Source: an uncultured Clostridia bacterium (lineage in GTDB: Bacteria > Bacillota > Clostridia > Christensenellales > Borkfalkiaceae). From it: a stretch of DNA of 33,030 nt. The stretch lies in NCBI GenBank assembly GCA_947630775.1, contig CANRIY010000003.1, positions 1-33,030 of the forward strand. Reading direction: 5' to 3'. Positions 8,547 through 17,591 of this stretch are shown in pieces. The position numbers and the translations under genes were made by a program. Within the stretch, counting starts at the first letter, position 1. Each line of letters starts with the position of its first letter. The notes under the pieces were generated by a model. That model made no database searches. It saw only the letters and a list, made by a program, of their open reading frames with translations, and had not been told where the DNA came from.

Positions 8547-8574
8547 GGACTCTGCGCGAAAGGCGGAGTCCTTT
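8547..8574 (+). terminator. Rho-independent terminator of the kinase-phosphatase unit
   Basis: GGACTCTGC (8547-8555) pairs with GCGGAGTCC (8563-8571) with one G-T wobble and a 7-nt loop, followed by TTTGTGACTTCTTT. It starts immediately after the stop codon of the phosphatase gene. Confidence 0.8.
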
Positions 8575-8646
8575 GTGACTTCTTTGCAAAAGAGCCCGAA
8601 AAAATGACAGAATAAACCGTTTCGGGAATTATTTTTTCAAAACACA

Positions 8647-8675
8647 TTGACAGTCCGCATAACTGGGGATATAAT
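8647..8675 (+). promoter_or_regulatory. Consensus promoter of the GH16 gene / glycan locus
   Basis: TTGACA (8647-8652) and TATAAT (8670-8675) are separated by 17 bp, a full consensus match. The start of transcription should be near 8682, giving a leader of about 45 nt to the ATG at 8727. AAACACATTGACAG at its 5' end resembles two other promoters of the window (24874, 25780). Confidence 0.9.
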
Positions 8676-8726
8676 CGAAGCACAGTATAAGTGGAGGCAT
8701 GTCCTTTTTCGGAAAAGGGGTGGAAC

Positions 8727-10106
8727 ATGCGGCTTGCGGGCAAACATCGAAGGTTTATGAGAGCGGGGGGGATTTCGGTCGCCCTTGCGCTTTTGCTTGC
8801 CTCGGCGGGCTGCGATTTCCGTCTGAACCTCGGCGGCGGGGAGAAGGAACCCTTAGAGGGGCTCTACATCGCCGTGACGGGGGCGGACGTCTCGGTCGGG
8901 GCGCAGTTTGCGCTCACTTCCGACCCTTGCGGCGAGGATGCGGTCTGGATCTCCTCCGACGAATCGGTCGCGTCCGTGGAGGAAGGGATCGTGACGGCGC
9001 TCGCGGAGGGGACTTCGCTTGTGAGTTTTTCGGACGGGGAAAAGTTCTTTTCCTGCGACGTCACCGTCCGCAGCGACATTCTCGGCGTCAAGATGATGAC
9101 GGCGGACGCCAACCTTGCCGAAGGGGATATTCTTCACCTTTCGGCGGAGCTTCCCAAAGGGTACAAGGCGGAATGGTCCACCTCGGACGAGAGTATCTTG
9201 ACGATAAATGACGGTACCATGTCCGCGATCTCTGGCGGAAAAGCGACGATCGGCGCAACTTGCGAAGACTTTGAAGCGGAGTATGAGATCGCCTCGATCC
9301 GCGTCGGGGAAGAGGGGAAGGGCCAGCTCCTTTGGTCGGACGAGTTCGACGGGGACGCCCTCGACGAAACAAAGTGGGAATATCAGGAAGGCGTGCAGGA
9401 CGCCTATATCAATATGGAAGATACGGCGTACGGGCCGTGGTTTTGGGGCAACAACGAACTTCAATACTACACCCGTGACGCGGTCTCGCTCGCGGAGGGA
9501 GCGCTCGTCATCACGGCGGAGCGGGAGAACGGCCTTCCGAGCGGCAGGCAGTTTACTTCGGCGCGCATTTCGACGCGCGACAGGGGATACTGGACGTACG
9601 GCTATTTCGAAGCCCGCATGAAGCTTCCCCTCGGGACGGGCATGTGGCCCGCATTCTGGATGCTTCCCCAGCCCGAAGCGGGCATGGGTACCAACAACCG
9701 CTACGGCGGCTGGGCGGCGAACGGCGAGATCGACATCATGGAAGCAAAGGGCAGGCTCCCCTATGAGGTCGGCAATACGCTGCATTTCGGCGGAAATCCG
9801 AGCACGTTCTCCCCGCATACCGAAAAATTGACGGGCTCGATCGGCGAATGGCATGTGTACGGGTTCGAGTGGCGGAGCGACCATATGACATGGTATGTGG
9901 ACGGCGCGGAGTCTTACCGCTTAAAGAATACGTCGTGGTTTACGACCTCTCCGCTCGGGCAGGAGAACGCCTCCGCGCCCTTCGACGTGCCGTTTTATCT
10001 TCTCATCAACCTTGCGGTCGGCGGAAATTACGACGGCGGCAACACGCCCGACCAAACGTTCACGTCCGCGGCGATGCAGATCGACTATGTTCGGGTCTAC
10101 GCATAG
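8727..10106 (+). CDS. GH16 endo-beta-glucanase (laminarinase/lichenase-like) lipoprotein
   Basis: The 459-residue precursor has a lipoprotein signal peptide ending at C29 (SAGC). Two Ig-like (Big2-type) domains follow at about 40-115 and 116-195, and a GH16 catalytic domain covers about 200-459. The GH16 active site is GEIDIMEAKG: E334 is the expected nucleophile, D336 assists, and E339 is the acid/base. WSDEFDG at the domain start and GMWPAFWML are further family marks. GH16 enzymes of this type cut beta-1,3 or mixed beta-1,3-1,4 glucans inside the chain. The enzyme should act on the outer face of the membrane. I chose the ATG at 8727 (AAGGGGTGG before it) over an upstream in-frame GTG at 8691, because only the shorter form begins with a normal signal peptide. 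The next genes are a glycan-binding-like lipoprotein and a GH3 enzyme, which supports a beta-glucan role. Confidence 0.92.
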   Translation: MRLAGKHRRFMRAGGISVALALLLASAGCDFRLNLGGGEKEPLEGLYIAVTGADVSVGAQFALTSDPCGEDAVWISSDESVASVEEGIVTALAEGTSLVSFSDGEKFFSCDVTVRSDILGVKMMTADANLAEGDILHLSAELPKGYKAEWSTSDESILTINDGTMSAISGGKATIGATCEDFEAEYEIASIRVGEEGKGQLLWSDEFDGDALDETKWEYQEGVQDAYINMEDTAYGPWFWGNNELQYYTRDAVSLAEGALVITAERENGLPSGRQFTSARISTRDRGYWTYGYFEARMKLPLGTGMWPAFWMLPQPEAGMGTNNRYGGWAANGEIDIMEAKGRLPYEVGNTLHFGGNPSTFSPHTEKLTGSIGEWHVYGFEWRSDHMTWYVDGAESYRLKNTSWFTTSPLGQENASAPFDVPFYLLINLAVGGNYDGGNTPDQTFTSAAMQIDYVRVYA

Positions 10107-10443
10107 ATTTCGCTCGATTTCTTTGCTCGCCCCGTCGCTTCGCACAAGGCGCCCCGCGGACGCGCTCCTGTTTTGTCATTTCGCCCCGCCCGCACTTCTA
10201 TTGTGCACCAAGGGCGGCACGAGCACGAAGTGCGAAGTAGCGGAGCGAAGCGGAGTCGAGAAATCTCGATAAAATATGGTGGAGATGTCTCGACTGCGCT
10301 CGACATGACAATTTTTGCGAAGCGGAGTCGAAGAATCTCGCGGGGGGCGCCAAGAGGGCTACGCGTCATCCTGACCCCCGCAGGGACAGAAATTTCAAAC
10401 GGTTACGACGGCTCAGCCGTGTAATATAGTGTAATATGGAAAG
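10107..10443. repeat. Spacer filled with dispersed repeats
   Basis: This 350-bp spacer holds no gene I can support. At 10107-10125 lies TTTCGCTCGATTTCTTT, a word that also forms the arm of the inverted repeat next to dnaA (20097-20156). At about 10183-10245 is the CGGCACGAGC/GCGAAGTAGCG repeat also seen near 92-160 and 32948-33000. At about 10255-10345 are copies of a GTCGAGAAATCTC / GCGAAGCGGAGTCGAAGAATCTC family that recurs at 17440-17562. No terminator with a T-run is visible after the GH16 gene. Confidence 0.65.
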
Positions 10444-10458
10444 GAAGGAGGAAAAAGC

Positions 10459-13400
10459 ATGAAAAAGAGATTTTTGACGGCGCTCATCGTTCTCTTTACC
10501 CTCGTCTTTTCTCTCGCGATCTTTGCGGCATGCGGAGATGAAGGCGGAGAAGAAGGCGGAGAGGGCGGATTCACGATCAACGAGCAATCCGTCACCATCG
10601 GCGTGGGGGATAACCACACGCTCATGGCGAGAGCGAGCGGAAAGAGCGTCACATGGGAAAGCTCAGACACGAGTGTTGTGAGCATCAAGACGCAGGTCGC
10701 CTCGAGGGGCACCTGTGTAATTTACGGCGAAGGCAGAGGAACGGCAACGCTCACCGCCAAGGCCAGCTCGGGCGAAACCGCAACGTGTACCGTTACGGTC
10801 GAGGAAATCACCATCGAACTCAGCGCGACGAGCCTCACCATTCTCAGGAAAGCTGACTTCAGCTACGAGAGCAAGACGCTCACGGCGACTGTCATGCGCA
10901 ACGGCGTGGCAGGTTCGGGCAGCGTGACGTGGAAATCTTCGGACGAATCCGTCGTTTCGGTTGCGGGCGGCGTTCTGACGGCGCACAAGCTCGGTTCGGC
11001 GACGATCACGGCGACGCTCACGGGCGGCACCGCAAAGGCGACCTGCGAAGTGAACGTCACATGGGAAAACCAGCCCGAAGGTTGGTATGAAGTTCAGGAA
11101 ACGGGTTCAAACGGCGCAGTCGAAACGCCCGGCATGTGGACATGGAGCGGCTTTAAGGGCGCGGATGACGACGTGCACCCCAAACTCTTCGGCGAAGGTT
11201 CGAGCGCGGAAGGCAAGGCCACCTTTACGGTGAGCGGCAACACGGGCTGGAGATGGTACGGCACGCAGATCTTCTATAAGCACCCCGGCACAGAGGCGAA
11301 CGCTCTCGTTGCGGGCGCCGTTTATAAGCTCACCTTCAAACTCGAATCTACGGCAGACGGCGCGATCACCGTCAACGATAACGACGTCGAAGTCAAGACG
11401 GGCACGCAGACCGTGGAAGTCATCTACCGTGAAGCGGGCGGGGGCGAGGCCTCTATCACGATCGCGTTCGCCACGCACGACAAGATCCGCAACGACGTCA
11501 ACACCATCGGGCAGCTCAAAGAGGGGACGGTCACGATCTCCGATCTGAAGTGGGAACCCTATACGACGACGATCCTCCATGCGCCCACGGCATTCACGGT
11601 TGCTTCGGACGGCGAGATCCAAATCACGGACGACAATGATGACAGCACCTTCGAAGGCTATGTGATCGGCTTCTTCAAAGAGGGCGATACGGAGCCGAGC
11701 TACACCCAGCCCATCATGAAGCCTGTAAAAGACAGGGATATCCTTGCCGACAGAGGCGGCGTTCCCGACATTGCGAACGATAAGGGCGAGAGGCCTGAAA
11801 ATGCGGGCAAGATGTATCTCGACGATTCCTTCGTCGAAGCGGACACTTACACCCTGAAAGTTAAAACGTATTGCGGAACGGCGCTCTTCGAGGCAAGCCC
11901 TTGGAGCGATGTGACCGTTTCCCGTACCGTAACGCATGAGAGCGGCGTGGATTATAAGGTCCTCGAATCTTACCGCGACGTCGACCGCGGCATCGGCAGA
12001 TATTACGTCTGGGCGGAGTGGGGACAGTTCGATCTCGGCGCTTGCAACTTCAAAAACAATGCGCTCACCCTTACCCTCAAGGGCGAATCGAGCTGGTATT
12101 CCAATCAGGTCTATTACGACATCCCCGGCGGGCTCGAAACTGACCATCTCTATAAGTATCAATTCACGTTGAACTATAAGACTGATTCGGGGAACGACCT
12201 CGCGGGCAGGCAGTTCGTCATCAACGGGCAGCGCATCGACGTCACTTCCGAAGCGCAGCACACGTACACCATTTACTTCGTCTATACGGGCGGCCTCGCC
12301 GTGAGCATGCTCCTCGGCCAGCCCACCGCGGATTGGCAGGGCACCGTGGAGAACGGCGGACTTCCCGCAGGCACCTATACCTTCTCGGACATCTCGCTCG
12401 CCGATATGACCGAGGGCAATGAGGCCATGATCTTCGGCGATTACAGCGATTCCAAATCCGACGCCGCCTCCGTGGAAGATCAGCTCGTATTCTGGTATGC
12501 CGCACTCAACGACTGGGCAGAAGGAAAAGCGTCGATCGCGATGCGTGACTTCTCCTATGAAGCAAGTGAGGAAAGCGACACGGGTTACAGCTACCACTTC
12601 AGCTATAAGATCACCCCGACCGACAATCAGGTCTGCAACTGGATCTTCCGTCTGTGGTACAAGAACACCAAGGTGACGAACGAAAAGCAGTATCACATCA
12701 CGCTTACCATCAACGCTTCCGAAGCGGGCGACATTCTTGTCAACGACGAAACGATCCACCTCGAAGCGGGAGAGCACACCTATAAGGTCTATCCCAACGA
12801 TGTCACTGCACCGCTCTCCATCAGCATGGCGACGCTCACTTCCATGACGGGCACTTCCGAAAATGGCATGGATATCACCTTCAAGTCCATCAAGTGGGAA
12901 GAGGGCGGCAGGACGCCGCTTGCGGCTCCCACGGGTACGGTTTCGGACAACGGCGTTGTTACGTTCACCGATCCCAACAACGGGACGGGCGTAGACCATG
13001 CGGAAATCGGTCTGTTCGAAAACGACGCGCTCATCTTCACGCAGACGGTCGAAAACGGCGGAAAGGTCGCGGCGGGGATGTATCAGATCGGCACATATAC
13101 GATCAAGCTCCGCCTCGTTGCCCAAGAGGACTATACCGATACAGGGTGGGTAGAGCTCGGTAAGTATACCGTCACGGACGGCTACGATCTCGATTCCCGC
13201 CTCGAACAGGATACCGACCATGCGGCAAATCATCCCGGGCAGTGGTACCACTGGCTCGATCACTGGGATTGGGAAGGCAGCACGGCTAAGGCGACCAAGA
13301 GCGAGATCGACATGGGGAATAAGACCTTTACCTTCGGCTTCACGACGGAGGGGACTCCCCGCCTCGGCTACGGCGTCCAGCTCTATTATAAGAATCCCGA

Positions 13401-14136
13401 CAATGTGAGAGGAAGGACCTATACCTTTACGGCAAATATCACGCTCTCCGTGGACGGTACGATCACGGTGAACAATCAGCAGGTCACGCTCAAGGCAGGG
13501 CAAAAGACGCCCGTCAGCATCCGCTATTCCGAAACGGATCTTTCCATCAGCATTCAGACAGGCGTCTATCAAGGTACGCCCGTGATGAACGGCGAGCTCA
13601 CCATCTCCGACTGGAACTGGACGGAGATCACGGGCAATCCCAACGGCGATGAGTACGATCTCCCTCATACCTTATTGAAGGAAGGGGAGATTCCCGCGGA
13701 TTCTACGTTCTACTACAATTCGCAGTACAGCCAGATGACCGAAGCCAAGTTCGATCACGGCACGGTGAGCTTCAAGCTCTCCGGGAATGGGAACTGGTAC
13801 AGCAACCAGATCTTCTACAACAGCGCGGCGTTCCCCAAGGACGGCACATATACGCTGAAACTGAAGATCCATTCCACGGTTGCGGGCAAGATCCGCGTCA
13901 ACGGGAAAGAACAGACGCTCGTCGTGGGCGACAACAACATCGAAGTTACGGGTACGAACGGCATGTTCTCCTTGCAGATGGGCATGCCGAAATGGGTAGG
14001 CCCCGGGGAAAACGACTTCGAATGGGGTGGAGGCATCACGACGGATTCCGTGAAAGACGGTGAATTTACTCTTTCCGATTTCTCGTGGACGACGGCGGAC
14101 GGCACGGTCTACGGGCTTGAAGGGAGAAATTCCTGA
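10459..14136 (+). CDS. Large multidomain surface lipoprotein, probable carbohydrate-binding protein
   Basis: The 1225-residue precursor has a lipoprotein signal peptide (FAAC, C25), a Gly/Glu-rich linker (26-37) and two Big2-type Ig-like domains (about 38-115 and 116-203). Five related beta-sandwich-like modules follow at about 207-368, 496-650, 655-816, 908-1060 and 1065-1225. Fibronectin-III-like linkers lie at about 370-492 and 817-907. Each module shows an aromatic signature (WYGTQIFYK, WYSNQVYYD, WIFRLWYKN, YGVQLYYKN, WYSNQIFYN) and later an xITVNNQxVTLKAGxxT-like hairpin. This is the look of CBM4/9/22-like carbohydrate-binding modules, but I cannot name the family with certainty. No catalytic domain is visible. 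An AAGGAGG site (10445-10451) precedes the ATG. Standing between a GH16 and a GH3 gene, it most likely captures glucan at the cell surface; that is inference. Confidence 0.85.
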   Translation: MKKRFLTALIVLFTLVFSLAIFAACGDEGGEEGGEGGFTINEQSVTIGVGDNHTLMARASGKSVTWESSDTSVVSIKTQVASRGTCVIYGEGRGTATLTAKASSGETATCTVTVEEITIELSATSLTILRKADFSYESKTLTATVMRNGVAGSGSVTWKSSDESVVSVAGGVLTAHKLGSATITATLTGGTAKATCEVNVTWENQPEGWYEVQETGSNGAVETPGMWTWSGFKGADDDVHPKLFGEGSSAEGKATFTVSGNTGWRWYGTQIFYKHPGTEANALVAGAVYKLTFKLESTADGAITVNDNDVEVKTGTQTVEVIYREAGGGEASITIAFATHDKIRNDVNTIGQLKEGTVTISDLKWEPYTTTILHAPTAFTVASDGEIQITDDNDDSTFEGYVIGFFKEGDTEPSYTQPIMKPVKDRDILADRGGVPDIANDKGERPENAGKMYLDDSFVEADTYTLKVKTYCGTALFEASPWSDVTVSRTVTHESGVDYKVLESYRDVDRGIGRYYVWAEWGQFDLGACNFKNNALTLTLKGESSWYSNQVYYDIPGGLETDHLYKYQFTLNYKTDSGNDLAGRQFVINGQRIDVTSEAQHTYTIYFVYTGGLAVSMLLGQPTADWQGTVENGGLPAGTYTFSDISLADMTEGNEAMIFGDYSDSKSDAASVEDQLVFWYAALNDWAEGKASIAMRDFSYEASEESDTGYSYHFSYKITPTDNQVCNWIFRLWYKNTKVTNEKQYHITLTINASEAGDILVNDETIHLEAGEHTYKVYPNDVTAPLSISMATLTSMTGTSENGMDITFKSIKWEEGGRTPLAAPTGTVSDNGVVTFTDPNNGTGVDHAEIGLFENDALIFTQTVENGGKVAAGMYQIGTYTIKLRLVAQEDYTDTGWVELGKYTVTDGYDLDSRLEQDTDHAANHPGQWYHWLDHWDWEGSTAKATKSEIDMGNKTFTFGFTTEGTPRLGYGVQLYYKNPDNVRGRTYTFTANITLSVDGTITVNNQQVTLKAGQKTPVSIRYSETDLSISIQTGVYQGTPVMNGELTISDWNWTEITGNPNGDEYDLPHTLLKEGEIPADSTFYYNSQYSQMTEAKFDHGTVSFKLSGNGNWYSNQIFYNSAAFPKDGTYTLKLKIHSTVAGKIRVNGKEQTLVVGDNNIEVTGTNGMFSLQMGMPKWVGPGENDFEWGGGITTDSVKDGEFTLSDFSWTTADGTVYGLEGRNS

Positions 14137-14152
14137 GAATTGAGCAGGCGAA

Positions 14153-14174
14153 GGGCGGCGGTTTTCCGCCGCCC
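14153..14174 (+). other. Intergenic hairpin before the GH3 gene
   Basis: GGGCGGCGG and CCGCCGCCC form a perfect 9-bp stem with a TTTT loop in the 84-bp gap between the lipoprotein and GH3 genes. The sequence after it (CATCGGCTTTT) has only a weak T-run, so it may stabilise or partly terminate the upstream transcript rather than end it fully. Confidence 0.6.
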
Positions 14175-14220
14175 CATCGGCTTTTGTGAAGCCATAGGCA
14201 TAAGACAATAAGGAGGATCT

Positions 14221-17200
14221 ATGAAATTCAAATTCGGCGTGAAACAGATCGTGTTGCTTCTCGTGGCAGTCATTCTCATCGGCGTGCTCATCGCGGGCAA
14301 CATCATTCTGGTATGGCAGGCGCCCCTTCTGCACGGCTTTTTCGGCGGGATCGGCGGCGATACCGAGAGCGAAGAAGCCCAAAAAGCGCTCGGCACGGGC
14401 GATCAGATGGTGCAGGACATCTCCGAAGACAGCATCGTGCTTTTGAAGAACGATGAGGTGGACGGCAAGCCCTATCTTCCCCTCGATCTCTCGGATTATG
14501 ACGATGCGCACGGGATCAACCTCTTCGGGTGGGGCGCGACGGACAGCGGATTTTTGGTCGTCGGCGGCGGCAGCGGCGGCTCTCCCATCAATGAAGAGAA
14601 TCCCATGCACACGACCCTTACCGAGGCGTTTGCGGCGCAGGGCTTCCCCTATAATCACTCCCTCAGCGACGCATATGCGGGCGTCTCGTCGACCGATGCG
14701 GACTACCGCGGTTCCAGCGGCTCCACAAATGCGTACGTCGACCCCTGCATGACGAACCCGGGCGAAAGTTTCTATACGAACGAGCTCCTGAATCAGGCAA
14801 AGGCGAACTCGTCGGATGCGATCGTCGTGCTCTCCCGCTGGGGCGCAGAGAATATGGACAGCGGGAGCGGCCGCGAACTCAAAAATACCGAGCATTATAA
14901 GAACGGCGATTTCCTGAGACTGACGAACGAAGAAAAGCTCATGTTCAATAAGCTCAGGGAGAAGGGATTCAACGTCACCGTCCTTCTCAACACGACCAAC
15001 CCGCTCGAACTCGGCTTCCTCGAAGAATACGACGATATCATTCAGGCATGCCTCTATGTCGGCATCCCCGGGCAGTCGGGCACGATGGCGATCCCCAACA
15101 TTCTTCTCGGTTCCAAGCTCGTCGACGGAGAAGCCGTCGAGATCAGCCCCTCCGGGCGGCTCACGGATACCTATGCCCGCAACTGGCAGACTTGGAGCCC
15201 CAATTACAACAACATCGGCATCACGGGCAATATCGCCTATAAGGAAAACATCTACATCGGCTACAAGTGGTACGAGACGGCGGCCGCTGAGGGTTTGTTC
15301 AACTATAACGAAGTCGTGCAGTTCCCCTTCGGGTACGGGCTTTCCTACACTTCTTTTGAACAGACGATCTCGGGCGTCACGCTCGAAGGCTCCCCCGTTT
15401 CCGACGGCGCGGCGCTTTCGAAGGATGGGACGTATACCGTCACCGTCCACGTCAAGAACACGGGCGACCATGCGGGCAAGGACGTCGTCCAGCTCTACTA
15501 CACGGCTCCCTACACGAACGGCGGGATCGAAAAGGCGAGCATCAACCTGCTTGCGTTCGGCAAGACGGAAAACCTCGAACCCGGCGCCGAAGCGGACGTG
15601 ACGCTCACCTTTACGGCGTACGACATGGCGTCCTATGACGACTACAACAAAAATCATAACGATTACAGCTGCTACGAGCTCGACGGCGGCGCGTATGAGA
15701 TCAAACTCATGGAGAACGCGCACGATCTCTACGAAGGCGCCGCAAAGAATCAGTATACCCTCAATGTGCCTGCAAGCGGCATCCGGTTCGAGACCGACCC
15801 CGTCACGGGCACCGAAGTCAAGAATCTCTTTACGGGAAAAACCGCCTATGCGGGCGTTCCCATCGACGGCGAAAACGGCGTCAACGGCGGCGTCACCTAT
15901 CTTTCCCGCGCGGATCATTTCGCAAATTACAGCAAAGCGACGGAGGGCGGCATCGGGACCCTGACGAGCGCGGCGAACGATGCGCACAACAATTACACCT
16001 ATGACGGTTACAACACGGACGCGATCAGGGAGGAAGTCAATGGTTACATGCCGGGGACGGATGCGGCGATGCTGATCGTCGCCTTGGATGACGGCGCACC
16101 TCCCACACCCGCCACGCTCGACCAGCTCAACGGCAATGACGAGGAGGCGACGCTTGTCGTCCAGAAGGACGTCCTTCGCGACCTGATCGACGACAGCGAT
16201 CCCGCGACCAATGAACTGATGTGGACGATGTTCCTCGACCAGCTCACGACGGAAGAGATCTGCTCGCTCATCGGGCACGGATATTTCCACACCGTCGCGG
16301 TGGAGAGCGTCGGGAAGCCGAATAACTTCGAAACGGACGGCCCTGCGGGCTTCAACTCCGCCGTGGCGTCCCCCGGCAGTACGAACGGCTGGACGGTCTT
16401 CCCCGCCGAAACGCTCTCGGGGTGCTCGTGGAATACGGAACTCATGTATGAGCTCGGCAGAGTGCAGGGACAGATCGGCGTCGCGACCAAGACGGTGGGC
16501 TGGTATGCCCCCGGGGTCAATCTGCACCGTTCCCCTTACAATTCCCGCAACTATGAGTATTACAGCGAAGATGCCGTTCTCTCGGGCCATCTCGCCGCAG
16601 AGACCATCAGGGGCGCCAAAGAGGAGGGGCTCACCTGCTACCTCAAACACTTCGCCTTGGCGGAGAGCGGCCAGAACTCCGATGAATGGTACGAATGGAT
16701 CACCGAGCAGGCGCTCCGCGAGACCTATTGCAAACCCTTCGAGATCGCCGTGAAAGAGGGCGGCGCAAACGCCATGATGAGCGCATTCAACTGCGTCGGC
16801 GCCGTTTGGTCGGGATACAATCACGCCCTTCTCACGACCATGCTCCGCGAGGAATGGGGCTTCAAGGGCTCCGTCATCACCGACTGGGCAAAGAGCTATA
16901 TGAAGGATTACGCGAGAGCGGTCATCGCAGGCAACGACCTGTGGCTCGACCAGAACGAGCAGGACGCCGTGATCGACTTCGACGACCCCGTGCAGTTCTA
17001 TGCGGCGCGCCGCTCGGCAGGGCATATCCTGTATACCTACGTCGATACCCTGTATACCTCGGGTCTCGAAAGCGTCGTGCCTTCACCGCCTCCTTATTCG
17101 GGTCTCTTCGTAGGGCTCTGGTGCGCGATCGACATTGCGCTCGGGCTCGGCCTGATCGCATGCTGCCTGTTCTTCTTCTGGTCGCCGCTCAAGAACCGGA

Positions 17201-17316
17201 AAGCGAAGAAAGCCGCGGCAGCCGCCGAGGGCGACGTTGTGGAAGAGCAAGACGTCGAGGCAGGCGGACCTTCTCCCGACGGACCCGTCGAGAGCGAGCC
17301 GCACGACGATGATTAA
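14221..17316 (+). CDS. Membrane-bound GH3 glycosidase with reversed domain order
   Basis: The 1031-residue protein has a membrane helix at each end (about 8-31 and 960-985), so the bulk should be extracellular and tethered twice. The two GH3 domains are in reversed order. The alpha/beta sandwich comes first (about 70-380; starts SIVLLKND, contains VVGGGSGG, ends FPFGYGLSYTSFE). A fibronectin-III-like domain follows (about 385-520), and the (beta/alpha)8 barrel comes last (about 640-935). In the barrel, KHF (K809-F811) and the nucleophile D888 in VITDW are visible. Reversed-order GH3 beta-glucosidases are known in rumen Ruminococcus and Butyrivibrio. The likely role is to release glucose or short glucans from products of the GH16 enzyme; bond specificity is not readable. 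AAGGAGG (14211-14217) supports the start. The C-terminal tail is rich in Glu and Asp. Confidence 0.9.
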   Translation: MKFKFGVKQIVLLLVAVILIGVLIAGNIILVWQAPLLHGFFGGIGGDTESEEAQKALGTGDQMVQDISEDSIVLLKNDEVDGKPYLPLDLSDYDDAHGINLFGWGATDSGFLVVGGGSGGSPINEENPMHTTLTEAFAAQGFPYNHSLSDAYAGVSSTDADYRGSSGSTNAYVDPCMTNPGESFYTNELLNQAKANSSDAIVVLSRWGAENMDSGSGRELKNTEHYKNGDFLRLTNEEKLMFNKLREKGFNVTVLLNTTNPLELGFLEEYDDIIQACLYVGIPGQSGTMAIPNILLGSKLVDGEAVEISPSGRLTDTYARNWQTWSPNYNNIGITGNIAYKENIYIGYKWYETAAAEGLFNYNEVVQFPFGYGLSYTSFEQTISGVTLEGSPVSDGAALSKDGTYTVTVHVKNTGDHAGKDVVQLYYTAPYTNGGIEKASINLLAFGKTENLEPGAEADVTLTFTAYDMASYDDYNKNHNDYSCYELDGGAYEIKLMENAHDLYEGAAKNQYTLNVPASGIRFETDPVTGTEVKNLFTGKTAYAGVPIDGENGVNGGVTYLSRADHFANYSKATEGGIGTLTSAANDAHNNYTYDGYNTDAIREEVNGYMPGTDAAMLIVALDDGAPPTPATLDQLNGNDEEATLVVQKDVLRDLIDDSDPATNELMWTMFLDQLTTEEICSLIGHGYFHTVAVESVGKPNNFETDGPAGFNSAVASPGSTNGWTVFPAETLSGCSWNTELMYELGRVQGQIGVATKTVGWYAPGVNLHRSPYNSRNYEYYSEDAVLSGHLAAETIRGAKEEGLTCYLKHFALAESGQNSDEWYEWITEQALRETYCKPFEIAVKEGGANAMMSAFNCVGAVWSGYNHALLTTMLREEWGFKGSVITDWAKSYMKDYARAVIAGNDLWLDQNEQDAVIDFDDPVQFYAARRSAGHILYTYVDTLYTSGLESVVPSPPPYSGLFVGLWCAIDIALGLGLIACCLFFFWSPLKNRKAKKAAAAAEGDVVEEQDVEAGGPSPDGPVESEPHDDD

Positions 17317-17331
17317 CCGTAAATATGCACA

Positions 17332-17362
17332 AAAAAAGACCGTCTTTTCGACGGTCTTTTTT
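17332..17362 (+). terminator. Bidirectional terminator after the GH3 gene
   Basis: A-run, GACCGTC (17338-17344), loop TTTTC, GACGGTC (17350-17356), then six T residues. The A- and T-runs on both sides let it work in both directions. It starts 16 bp after the GH3 stop and could also stop minus-strand transcripts from mnmG. Confidence 0.92.
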
Positions 17363-17379
17363 GTTGCGAAAAATCATGT

Positions 17380-17590
17380 AGCCCCCTCCTGAGGAGGGGG
17401 ACGAAGGGGGTGGGCAAGGGGAACCCCGTCGAGAAATCCGGGTACGTATTGTCATTTCGAGCAAGGCGCCGCAGAAAGTAGCCGCGGGCGCCGCCGTCGA
17501 GAAATCTCCACCCCGGGGTTGCCGGGATTTCTCCACTCCGCTTCGCTTCGGTCGAAATGACAGGAAAGCGCGCCGCAGGTGACTGAGGGG
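17380..17590. repeat. Repeat-filled spacer between GH3 and mnmG
   Basis: AGCCCCCTCCTGAGGAGGGGG (about 17382-17402) is a near-perfect palindrome related to one arm of the mnmG insertion. Positions 17440-17562 hold the GTCGAGAAATC / ACTCCGCTTCGCTTCGGTCGAAATGAC family, also seen near 10255-10345. Positions 17573-17590 (CCGCAGGTGACTGAGGGG) are a truncated copy of the two-hairpin repeat and abut the mnmG stop codon. Confidence 0.7.
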
Positions 17591-17591
17591 T

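Noticed and set aside
8691..8726. GTG start at 8691 or ATG at 8699 for the GH16 gene
   Set aside because: GTG 8691 has no ribosome site and spoils the signal peptide. ATG 8699 is in another frame and lies 1 nt from GTGGAGG.
13672..17025. Minus-strand open frame of 1117 codons opposite the GH3 gene, and one of 853 codons at 11107-13668
   Set aside because: Antisense to genes with clear domains, signal peptides and ribosome sites; no recognisable motif or start context of their own.
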